DNA of 64,000 nucleotides from Membranipora membranacea. Its lineage: Eukaryota; Bryozoa; Gymnolaemata; Cheilostomatida; Membraniporidae. The notes below the pieces were generated by a model, which worked only from the letters and a program-made list of their open reading frames with translations, had not been told where the DNA came from and searched no databases. Position numbers and translations under genes: made by a program. Of this stretch, positions 24,601 through 33,450 are shown piece after piece. The stretch is from the NCBI GenBank assembly GCA_914767715.1, contig OU612072.1:17916001-17980000 (forward strand). Direction: 5' to 3'. Each line of letters opens with the position of its first letter. The first letter of the stretch is position 1.

Positions 24601-26991
24601 TAAAACGATATTAGACAACTTTGCAACAACACTGTGCTGCTTTTTCAGATAAGATGGTGTTATTCTTGCCTCAACAAAAAAAAGTTAGGTGTGTGTGTGT
24701 GTTTATCTGAAATTTATTCCTTACCTGTGTAGCAAGGGGGGCGAATCTTGATTGTCCTGCAGCTTGATACTCGCCGTAAAGACAATATTAACTCTTTTTT
24801 TTTAGACTGTATATACTCATATAATAACCACAAAACATACTGTTGTGTTCTTGCTGATTGTAGGTTTATCTAAATCGGATGCATTCGTGAAGACCCGACG
24901 CTCAATATTGGAGAAATACGGCATCAGTGGGTAGGTCTCATGTCTGGTGTTGGATTTTGTTTTATTTTGCGAGAAACAATTTTGTTTGGTATATCTCATG
25001 AGTATGTCAGAGGATTCACAAAGTACTGAGAGAGAGAACCAGTCACTCGTTCATATTGGCGGTAATCATGTTCACACGGACAGCGAGACTACACACTATT
25101 ATCATGTGTATCTCTGATCGTTAGGGTCAATTTAGTATGAGTCCCTAACATGCACCCGCCCCTAATTAATGAAACTGATGCCGGGTCGCCACACCAAATC
25201 CCTTCGGATGGTACTTTTGCTAAATGAATTTATTCACTCTCTATTGATGAGAGACATGCATACAATAGTATATCGCATTATCACTGTTAATCATGTTTAA
25301 AAGCTGTATATCCATCTTAGCACATTTAGCCAATAAGCCAGGAGATCATACCCATATTTGGGCTCATACAGGGAGAGCTTCCTTCACGTCTGATAAAGTA
25401 CACGATTTGAATTTAGTCATATGAGCAGCACACCTTTCTCATGAGAGGTTGGCTTGAAGCTTGCAATTCCAACATCATATCTACTCGTAAAGGCGTCAAC
25501 AACCTGTGGGTATCTCACAAGGTTGATTCTTATGTAATATAAAAGCAAGGTATCACACTAACTAACAGATATTTATTTATGTTATAGCGGAGACGTACAT
25601 GTGTTCCACCTGAGTAAACGCACTGACAACCATATAGAAGACAATCTACTTACATTTCTCAGAGTGTTTAATGCATCTGATGGTAAGTGGAATCCATAGA
25701 TGAGTAGATAGTAGTGTAATTTAGCCTTGTCACGCCGCCGCAAATCTTGGAAAACCTTATCATAAGTAACTCCCTAACCATAACATGCATTGGTCTTTGG
25801 GTAGTCTTTAGATATCGGAAAGGCATTATGATGATAATCTTAATGTCAATGATTTGAACTCATGCGTATTTTTCTTTTTGCTAACCATACCCTATCATAT
25901 CAAAATTGCAAAATTGCAAATTATGCAGTCTATTATAACTTTGAAAGAGCGGCAATTCAATGAATTAGTACCAAGCATATTGGAACTTGCTCATGTGACA
26001 GTAGGAGTTTGTTAGAATACGGGTATGCTACCATGAATATGAGGGAGAATAATGTTAACAGTTAACGAACAACATTTTCGTACTCAATTAGAAACAGCCA
26101 GAATCGCAATCTGATCGTTCACTCATTGAGTGAGCAATACTTGCTAGGCTCTCGCTTTCATATCGCTCAGTCATTGACTCGGAGTGAGCGATTTTGTCTA
26201 ATTGAAAGACCAAAGAGTGATTATTTTGAGCGATGTGATAGTGATAACTTGCTTTGGTAAAACATTGCTCTTTCTAACTGAAAGACTTAGAATATCACCT
26301 TATATATCAATGTGACTTTCTCTCTGTGTAGATGAAATGACTGCATTAGTGGAGAGGGAAGAATCGTCGATTGGGGGATCATGTGATCAATTTCAACCAA
26401 TCAGTGAAGGGAATGACAAAAAATGCTGGAATTTTCTCAAAGTCAGATGTTTACTACTTACCAAAACTTACACAGGAGTAAGTCATTATAATGATTACAA
26501 TATGGCTGACTGCTACTTAAAGTTCAGCCGACGTCTTTTTTAAATCAGTGCCGTTGCATCAATAACTTCGTCGATAGCTGCCCTGATGGCCGCTAGTTCT
26601 TTCAATTCGATAGCAGCTGTTTTGTGAGTGATGGATTAGAGGACATGTGAAAAAATAAAAAGGTAGTGGGGAAGACTGAAGGCTCGCTTATAACCTTGCA
26701 AAGCATAAGTGAAGAAATGACGACATGGCATTTACATTGGCGATTTTGACAACATTTTAGTTTCGCTAGAACCCAAGTACAGCCACAAACAACTGGGAGA
26801 GTTGTAATGAGAGAAAATGCTTATTCTAATTTAGTTTTTCTAATATGTTGTAGAATTTCTCAGACTCGGCTGAAGGATTAGGAGAGATGAATTTTGATCA
26901 TGTGACAATGTGTCAACTTCAGATAGACTCTGAGAAGAAAATACTGAATAAGATAATCTCTCTATGCGAGAATCAACTGGCAAACATATAA
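18614..26991 (+). CDS. SETD3: Actin-histidine N-methyltransferase SETD3
   Basis: SETD3 methylates a histidine of actin using S-adenosylmethionine. Twelve exons, all phases consistent, 500 residues: 18614-18722, 19447-19554, 19922-20055, 20540-20609, 21543-21653, 22236-22437, 23174-23321, 24010-24184, 24864-24930, 25588-25682, 26332-26477, 26854-26991. The N-terminus MGKKKVSGLSHMNAKK matches the basic SETD3 start. The SET domain shows FDGLGVGLRATQKV, PLWDMCNHKQG (Asn-His of the cofactor pocket) and QIFICYGSRPNSDFLVHNGF (catalytic Tyr region). The Rubisco-LSMT-type substrate-binding domain follows (LLTFLRVFNASD, LLLTKTYTG). It ends about 90 residues shorter than the human protein, lacking its disordered acidic tail. 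Introns carry SINEs, MITEs and, after exon 8, a tandem duplication of the exon-8 donor. Confidence 0.95.
19145..19215 (+). repeat. tRNA-like SINE head (degenerate)
   Basis: CTCAAGTGGTTAGAGCG resembles an A box and CCAGGTTTGATCC a B box, about 30 bases apart. It cannot fold as a proper tRNA; probably a decayed tRNA-derived SINE in SETD3 intron 1. Confidence 0.55.
20844..20886. repeat. 43-bp near-perfect palindrome
   Basis: Two 21-base arms (left arm begins TTATAATCACAGTG) with a single A at the centre, exact complementarity. Lies in a SETD3 intron. Could be a minimal foldback insertion, but no target duplication is visible. Confidence 0.85.
22592..22735 (+). repeat. tRNA-derived SINE, second family
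   Basis: GTGGTGCAATGGGTAGGGC (A-box-like) and GTCCGATTGCCC (B-box-like), followed by a body with GGTCCCAGGAAGGGCATCTGACC, similar to the 'GGGAAGGGCATC' core in several invertebrate SINE/LINE tails. In SETD3 intron 6. Confidence 0.65.
24205..24470 (+). repeat. tRNA-headed SINE, family S1 copy A, with an insert in its head
   Basis: The head begins GGAGGTGGCTCAGTTTG (A box). The B box GGGTTCGAATCTCACTGCAG follows only after about 50 extra AT-rich bases that copy B lacks. The body (CAGGTGTGCTTCGGCTTGCC ... GAGAGCAACCTGGCGCAGAC) matches copy B at 38590-38757. Sits directly after the SETD3 exon-8 donor. Confidence 0.8.
24471..24600 (+). repeat. 38-bp tandem repeat carrying copies of the SETD3 exon-8 donor
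   Basis: GTGAGG recurs at 24477, 24515, 24553 and 24591, exactly 38 bases apart. Each copy is preceded by a variant of ACAACTYAAACTAG, the last bases of SETD3 exon 8 (true donor at 24185). Thus an exon-intron junction has been duplicated and amplified inside the following intron, with the SINE lying between the true donor and the copies. Confidence 0.85.
25092..25273 (-). mobile_element. MITE-A, copy 1 (reverse orientation)
   Basis: About 180 bp, ends CACTATTATCATGTGTATCTCTG and a reverse-complement-like right end (ACATGCATACAATAGTAT). The internal conserved blocks GGGGCGGGT and GGCGACCCGG are shared, in opposite orientation, with 31803-31930 and 63754-63933. No ORF. SETD3 intron 9. Confidence 0.8.
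26090..26289 (+). mobile_element. MITE-B, copy 1
   Basis: The left end CAATTAGAAACAGCC and right end CTCTTTCTAACTGAAAGAC are related inverted repeats. The interior has CTTGCTAGGCTCTCGCTTTC and GAGTGAGCGATT arms, and a tail GTGATAGTGATAACTTGCTTT. The second copy is at 34089-34302. Just upstream of SETD3 exon 11. Confidence 0.75.
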
Positions 26992-27307
26992 ATGATCTCT
27001 AATAATAATCATCATAGAGTCGGACCTTTTTGTGTGTGTGGTTATCCCCCCCTCTCCTCGCCCCTCCTCCTCTCTAATGTCCCTCAGTGAGTGAGCTATA
27101 CTTTCTGCTATACTTTCTGTTATACGTACAGATCGGGAACAAGCTTTAACATTGACATACATAATTGTTTTATGTAAAATGAGTACCTACTGTTAGCTAT
27201 CACAGTCTGAAGTCAATGAATGTAAAAGCATTTATTTATTATATCATGATGATGGTGCTATGTCATGTTAGTCGTTTTTATATCCATTTTAAATGTCAAT
27301 TATGAAT

Positions 27308-27313
27308 AATAAA
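27308..27313 (+). terminator. Poly(A) signal, probably SETD3
   Basis: AATAAA about 315 bases after the SETD3 stop codon, in strongly AT-rich sequence; the first clear signal on the + strand after the gene. Confidence 0.5.
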
Positions 27314-27381
27314 CTTATTTATACTATGCTCATTTAATAAAATAGTATAATATATTAGAGAGTATATGTAATTGGCTAAGG

Positions 27382-27420
27382 TAGCCTGTCTTAACGAACA
27401 AAACTTGTCAAGACAGGCTA
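27382..27420. mobile_element. TAG-CTA foldback element, copy 3 (39 bp) with exact 9-bp TSD
   Basis: The whole insertion is TAGCCTGTCTT, 17 central bases (mostly the GACAAG-type subterminal motif), then AAGACAGGCTA. Flanks are TGGCTAAGG at 27373-27381 and TGGCTAAGG at 27421-27429. The termini are the same as those of the 244-bp copy at 3671, so this is a nearly minimal member of that family. Confidence 0.9.
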
Positions 27421-27463
27421 TGGCTAAGGCAGACGCCATGTTTGCTTCAAGACTATATCACAC

Positions 27464-27560
27464 TTCTACGCAACGTTTTTACGCAACGCTTCTACGTCAA
27501 GCTTCTACGCAACGCTTCTTTGCAAAGGTTATACGCAGCATTTCTATGCAACTCAACTAC
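27464..27560 (+). repeat. Degenerate CTTCTACGCAACG tandem repeat
   Basis: Six to eight diverged copies of a 12-13 base unit (CTTCTACGCAACG and variants). The open frame it creates is a by-product. Confidence 0.8.
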
Positions 27561-27639
27561 ACAACAAGCCCTATGTGAAAATTGTTCTGTATGTGGGTGT
27601 TTAAGTTAACTGTAGGTGCAATGCAATACACCCTGTTCA

Positions 27640-27755
27640 ATGTTTATAGTGGCCACTTGGCAAATGTTTACAGTTGTGTTAAGGCCACTTGGTGAATGTT
27701 TTTGATGTTTTCTGGCCACTTGGTGAATGTTTATGGTTCGTTGAAGGCACTTGGT
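27640..27755 (+). repeat. Degenerate GGCCACTTGG repeat
   Basis: Four copies of a roughly 35-base unit centred on GGCCACTTGGTGAATGTTT, with varying spacers. Confidence 0.75.
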
Positions 27756-28207
27756 CGATATCATTCTACATGCTCATCCTTCAAAATTTTAGTGTACTTA
27801 CAGTGCCAACATTTTTTGGGGTGCCGCTCCTCAATTAATATCTCACAACGAACAGTAAATAATTTAGATGAGAGGTAGCATATGGCCGTTTCTGAACCGA
27901 TGTCTGTCCCAGCTTCCAAGCCAGCTGGTCATAGATATTATGACTAGTCGGTAGCTAAGCCAACTGGCTTAGAAGTGATGTCATTGAAATAATAATTTAG
28001 ATTAGTCCGCTGTTTGAATATAGCCGTAATGATGAAAGTGTTTATAATGTCATCTTCAAGATTCGAGTCACTAGGACTGTTAGAGGGGTGAGTTGTAGCA
28101 GTGATGGGCCAGTTATATTACCAGGTATTTATTTTGACCATATAATTTCAGCGGACAATTATATTCCGAATACTTTATTTTAAACTGATAAGAGACATTC
28201 ATGTCAA

Positions 28208-28826
28208 CTGTACTCTGTCCCACGCAGTCCTTGTCTATACTAAGCAGTGTGTGGTAACTGTACTCTGTACCACGCAGTCCTTGTCTATACTAAGCAGTAT
28301 GTGGTAACTGTACTCTGTACCACGCAGTCCTTGTCCTTGTCTATACTAAGCAGTGTGTGGTAACTGTACTCTGTACCACGCAGTCCTTGTCTATACTAAG
28401 CAGTGTGTGGTAACTGTACTCTGTACCACGCAGTCCTTGTCTATACTAAGCAGTATGTGGTAACTGTACTCTGTACCACGCAGTCCTTGTCCTTGTCTAT
28501 ACTAAGCAGTGTGTGGTAACTGTACTCTGTACCACGCAGTTCTTGTCTATACTAAGCAGTATGTGGTAACTGTACTCTGTACCACGCAGTCCTTGTCCTT
28601 GTCTATACTAAGCAGTGTGTGGTAACTGTACTCTGTACCACGCAGTCCTTGTCTATACTAAGCAGTGTGTGGTAACTGTACTCTGTACCACGCAGTCCTT
28701 GTCTATACTAAGCAGTGTGTGGTAACTGTACTCTGTACCACGCAGTCCTTGTCCTTGTCCATACTAAGCAGTGTAAGGTAACTGTACTCTGTACCACGCA
28801 GTCCTTGTCTATACTAAGCAGCAGTG
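28208..28826 (+). repeat. Minisatellite: 12 units of 50 or 56 bp
   Basis: The unit starts CTGTACTCTGTACCACGCAG and ends GTGTGGTAA. Eight units are 50 bases long and four are 56, the extra six being a duplicated CCTTGT. Long units are units 3, 6, 8 and 11; three of the four follow a short unit carrying GTATGTGG in place of GTGTGTGG, so part of the array was amplified as multi-unit blocks. Copies are nearly identical, implying recent amplification. Confidence 0.95.
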
Positions 28827-29296
28827 ATAGAAAGATTGAACATAGCTAGTAAAGATCAAAAAAAAAAGATTTCACAATCATTCTCCACTCTAATCAAACA
28901 TAGCAGACAGATATAAAGCTGGAGTTAGTAACATTGAGAATGCCACTGACAATAAATACTATTTGAATATAAAGATGTCTGGTGGTGATAGAAGATATAA
29001 ACTTATCAGATTCTAATACACTACAATAATCTCAGTAAACATTGCTTTGCTCAATTTACCCATAGTGTGCTAAATGTGGTGCCAATCGGCATGTTTTCTC
29101 CTGCTTATCTCCGAATATCAACGTTCAGGAATTTGAACAATGGCAACTTGGGCTGTAACTGGTCCGAGTTTGAATCATCTGCGACAAACTTTTATTTTTT
29201 CGCGCTGCCGATTTTCTAGACAAAAAGTGACCCTAATTAAAAACAACGCTGACGGAGAACGAAGGGCCGCAGATCCAAACAGTTTCCAGTTGCGTG

Positions 29297-32155
29297 ATGA
29301 GCGGGAGTTGCTTATTCATATTGGGTAAGTTTGAAACCAATATAGCTTTTAATCTGTGCGTAAAAGAGCAATGGAGTCCCCCATTTGTTAATTTTTTGCC
29401 TGTTTTTTTAATTTTCGGTTTTTTAAAACCAGGATTACTAGCCTCCAAGAAGGATGACTGGACTCTACTGGCAGATGCGCTGGTCAAACTCTCAAATGAC
29501 GCAGATCCGAAAAGCCTCCCTGGTGACAAATCTCTCGCTCTCTTTTGTGAGAGCATCAAGTATTACGCAGAAGCTTGCTCTAAATCTCACAACAAAGATG
29601 ATGACACGGGTTCTATTTGTAACAAAGCTATAAACAAGCTGAAAGCACTACAAGAGAATCATGGGTTACAAGACACAAACCAGTTGAGGCTCTATTTCAC
29701 CGCACATATCGAGATGCTCAAGGCTCGAGCTCATATTAGGAAGTTCTGCTCCTATGGTAATACTGCTCAAGAGTGTATCGATATATGTAAGAACTAGAAG
29801 GCAAAAAAGCACAACGATATCGCAAACGTCAGATGCGTCATGGCTAGGTTGGTGGTAAAAAAATCTTGATATCATGGCAAGGGCTAGCATGTCTTACATT
29901 GCTGGAGGGGGGACAATCCCCAGCAAAGCTTGTCAAGACAGACTAGGCCAGGGCATTATTACAGATTATGGGAACCTTGGTGATCCATCTTTGAGGAAGG
30001 CAACCAGTACATAAAAATTAACTCCAATGTTATACAGATTCAGCTGCAATTCATTGCAATTCAACGGCATTCAGGGACAAAGCTGCGTATAAATTATCGA
30101 TATTAGTAACATCCGTTTTGTTTATTTCACTATTACAGAGTAGATTTGGACTTGGCTGATTATTACATACAGAAAGCTTTGATAACAACACCATTTAAGA
30201 AAGCTTACTCTTGCCTCAAAGCATCGGATGCAAAACTGAAGGAGTCAGATATGACACACACAACGCAAGCATGGCAAACTTTGCATAATATTGCCAATCA
30301 TCTCACCCACATTGTTACTGGGTGGGTCAGTGGAACAGCCCTCTCTTGCCAATTGTTGTGTAACACTATAGTAACACGCTAAAATGTCTCTTATAAGACC
30401 TTAGGTCCCATCTTTGACCGCACTGATGAGGACATCAAAATCATTGATATAAACATTTTCGACTCTCTATAATTAATTTTTTTTGGCACACACCTCTGCT
30501 CCCATAGGAAAGAGGTATTAAAAGCTAGTCGTATTTTCATGCGGTGACTCGACACCTTTTGCTACCTAGCACTCCCACCACATATAGAAAGCTAGACAAT
30601 GGTCTAATGTTTCATGTATTGCCTGTTTTATGTTGAACTTACTTTATGGAATTGGACTTGTCCCTCTACTGATAATCCATAGCTCAAAGTTGAACGCAAG
30701 CAAACTTGGTCAAACTTGATCCAGAAAATTCTATTAATTAATTTATTAATTACCTTTGTTATTCTAGAATGAATGTAAATTATGCTCAAAGGAATAGAGC
30801 AGAGATAGACTCTTACCTGAAAGAGGCCAAGGAGAAGCTACTGACCCTATATGATCAGTGTTACTTTAACTCACTGTGGGGAGGACCACAAAGAATGCTG
30901 TATAATTCACATATCTATGTTGGTGGCAAGTTTAAAGACATCGCGGAGTTCTACTTACAATTAGGAGGTTTGTTTTCTCTGTTGCTCCGCAGAATTTACT
31001 GTTTACCATTCTTATGCAAACACACAAAAAAATCTTCCTTTATCAATTATTTTGCTACCAAGTAGTCGTCCCTCTGAGGTTTTGTTCATCTGACACTTGG
31101 AAGTTGCCACAAAGCACTCTTGACCAAGATCTCCTAACTTCTGAGCTTTCATGAATGTCTTGTGACACACGTGCCATTCTGATGTTTGAAATGAAATTAT
31201 AAATCTGAATTCAGCTGGTGTTATGAATTTTCTCCCTTTTTTAAATGCTGTGAACTGGGATGTTATCTGTTCCACACAGATACCAGTGAACATGCTACGC
31301 ACCGGCGGATCACCGAAATTCTACTGCCAAGCCTTCAATATGATGCTACTGGAAGGGCCTCAAATAGACATGAGTCATGCTATGTACGACATATAAATAC
31401 TCTCTGGTAGTCTACCTCAGCTATTGTCTAACAGCGGTATTACTGCACTGATCGAGAAAGCTGAAAGAGTCAAAGGAAAACTAGAGGTAAATATGATTTT
31501 CAAACTTGTCTGTATATGTGATAACCATAAACATATAATTAATGTTTATGGTGTTGACGTACATAGGTTGATCTGAGCGTCCAAATATTTCTATGAAAAG
31601 ATTACAATAATTATTAATTACCTCGCAAATGGCAACGTTTAAATTTATTTTTGTATTTAATTTTGTTTATTGATTCAGCTGCTGTGTTAAGCATTTCCCT
31701 AAGACATGCAAATGAGCCACGAACTTATGTCTGCCCTAGATGTATTTGAGTCCAACTCCAAGGACATTTCATGCCAGGATGCACTCACATAGAACATATA
31801 GACTATACCATTGCATGTATTTCTCCGATCGATAGAAAGTGAACTAATTCACTTAGCATGAGTACCATCACAAGGAATTGGGGTGACGACCCGAGTTCAC
31901 TTATACTAATTAGGGGCGTGTACATATTAGGTACTCATCCTTCAACCCACCGACAGCATGAGTAATACTTCAGGCAGCACAGAGCAGCCTGGACAGTCAA
32001 CTAACACCACTCAGGCTGTGGACGATATCTCTCCTTCTAAAGAAGTGAATTCTGTCTGTGAGGGTGTAAGTGAGGCAGCAACTGCAACAAAACGTGAGGC
32101 TGAGAACAATAAGGAGGAGACTGGGGATGGAGATAAAAGGCGGAAATTAAGATAA
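29297..32155 (+). CDS. Unrecognised, probably all-helical protein in seven phased exons
   Basis: I do not recognise the family. Exons 29297-29324, 29433-29786, 30141-30321, 30768-30967, 31280-31383, 31421-31486 and 31931-32155 join without a stop to give about 385 residues. The middle is rich in Leu/Ala/Lys/Glu and looks like stacked helices of TPR-like character (KSLALFCESIKYYAEA, DLADYYIQKALITTPFKKAY, AQRNRAEIDSYLKEAKEKLL, YNSHIYVGGKFKDIAEFYLQ). The tail is hydrophilic and ends DGDKRRKLR, a possible nuclear localisation signal. Weak points: the start exon is only nine codons, the intron 31384-31420 would be 37 nt, and the last acceptor (after 31930) lies at the edge of a MITE. If the 37-nt intron is not removed, a stop follows within ten codons. 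Either a real gene with a mini-intron or a decaying one. Confidence 0.55.
29885..29945. mobile_element. TAG-CTA foldback element, copy 4 (61 bp), 9-bp TSD with one mismatch
   Basis: Begins TAGCATGTCTTACATTGCTGG and ends CTTGTCAAGACAGACTA. The right half matches copies 1 and 3 (AAGCTTGTCAAGACAG). Flanks GGCAAGGGC at 29876-29884 and GGCCAGGGC at 29946-29954. In an intron of the 29297-32155 gene. Confidence 0.85.
31803..31930 (+). mobile_element. MITE-A, copy 2 (right end degenerate)
   Basis: Shares TATACCATTGCATGTATTTCTC, AGTGAACTAATTCACTTAG, GTGACGACCCGAGTT and TAGGGGCG with the copy at 63754-63933. The right terminal repeat is not recognisable; similarity fades where the last exon of the neighbouring gene begins. 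Confidence 0.8.
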
Positions 32156-32577
32156 TGGGCTCACTCTATTGTAATTATTCCTAGTACATGATTTGGTAGT
32201 GATGGTTTAGTATTATTTATATCATAAAAATAGAAAATAGTTATGGCGATGCCGTTCTATGTGCTATTTGAGGCTTAATGATGAAGAAAAAATATGTATA
32301 TATTTACATACATATGTTACTTGATCAATATGAAATAGAAACTGAGGTAAAAATAGTTTTTTGGAATACTTTTCCAGCTAATTGAGCCCATATCTAGTCC
32401 ATCAATCGTTGTTCTATATAGTGTGATAATATGTATACAGTGCCATAACTAGATTATAAGCTCCATCAATCAAATGCACATATCATACAATGTATTTTTT
32501 TTATATATATGGAAGATTGCTTGTTCTACTTCAAATCCTTGATGTTCTTTTACTTTTTTACACCCTGATTTTTTACG
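32156..32577. other. Spacer between convergent genes
   Basis: AT-rich 3' flanks of the helical-protein gene (+) and the SLC5 locus (-). No repeat family or exon noticed. Confidence 0.5.
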
Positions 32578-32931
32578 TTATTGTGATAGGTTACCCTTAC
32601 ATGCAAACACTATATTATTAGCATTTTGTGGAATCAAATTTTTTTTATCTGTTTCTGATTTTGGAGTTTTATACTTCGTTAATATATTTACTTTATTCAT
32701 TGCTGACATGGGTTCCTTACTCCGATATATAAGTTCCTTACATTTGGGATTAACACAAGTTTCATAAAGGAAATACAATTCTGCAGCACTTCCTGAGAAT
32801 AGCACTGTCATGTGGCAGTAATCGTGGCAGACTAACAAATACTCGCAATCCTCCACAGCATTCACACCCAGTATGCCGAACCCACCCCAGTGATCATCAG
32901 GTTTCAGTACCATAGTTGCATTGAGCGCTTC
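32578..32931 (-). CDS. Possible terminal exon of the SLC5 gene (cytoplasmic tail)
   Basis: The acceptor ...GACAG at 32932-32937 is followed by an open frame of 117 codons plus stop, in the same phase (0) as the end of SLC5 exon 14. It encodes EALNATMVLKPDDHWGGFG, a Cys-containing stretch (CEYLLVCHDYCH) and a basic tail. It does not resemble the C-terminus of SLC5 proteins I know, so it may instead belong to a separate minus-strand gene. The frame also continues a little upstream to an ATG at 32967. Confidence 0.4.
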   Translation of the reverse strand, partial: EALNATMVLKPDDHWGGFGILGVNAVEDCEYLLVCHDYCHMTVLFSGSAAELYFLYETCVNPKCKELIYRSKEPMSAMNKVNILTKYKTPKSETDKKNLIPQNANNIVFACKGNLSQ

Positions 32932-33450
32932 CTGTCGGACACTAGCAGTGGTGTGTTTCATGATCAAGGATTACTGACAAGACTACACTACGATGACAAG
33001 GAAACCATCAAAACCATAAATTGAATGAGGCTAGAAGTGAAATTATTTCGCTTAGTGTGTTCCGTTAGATATGGGTGTCTTCTGATCCCTTATCATCATG
33101 TTCTTTCTGTAAACTTTCCTGAAACTGAAATCAGTCGGGTTTTTGATATTTTGCTACAACCTGAGAGGTGTACATTTTTTACATATTGCATCTACAGAAA
33201 ATTCTGGTCTAGATTCATTTGACTCAAGGTAGCCCAAAAAGGTTTTTGTTCAAATAATTATTGGCAAGTAGCTTCTGAACTATACCTTATTCAATCAAAC
33301 ATAAATCCAGCTTCGCAAGTACTCCTTACTGTGCTATTTTCCTGTCAAGTTTAGCTGCGTATTATCTCTAATAGGATACCCTACAGAAATCATGTTAGCG
33401 TGAATCTTGTTCCTATGAACATTTTTCCAATCATTAAAGTTTCCACTCAC

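Larger units (their letters stand above)
26992..29296. other. Gene-free repeat-rich spacer
   Basis: Between the SETD3 stop and the next gene. Contains a poly(A) signal, a 39-bp foldback, two degenerate short tandem arrays, an inverted repeat at about 27910-27975 (CCAAGCCAGCTGG / CCAACTGGCTTAG) and a 50-bp minisatellite. No exon recognised. Confidence 0.6.

Noticed and set aside
25721-25740. Another TAG-CTA element starting TAGCCTTGTCACGCCG
   Set aside because: The left end matches the family, but no inverted right end or 9-bp duplication was found nearby.
28208-28826. CRISPR-like array
   Set aside because: The repeats are head-to-tail with no unique spacers, in an animal genome; it is a minisatellite.
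31280-31399. Alternative reading IPVNMLRTGGSPKFYCQAF in the fifth exon of the helical gene
   Set aside because: It is out of phase with the preceding exon (phase 1) and meets a stop; the phased frame with a 37-nt intron is preferred, though not proven.
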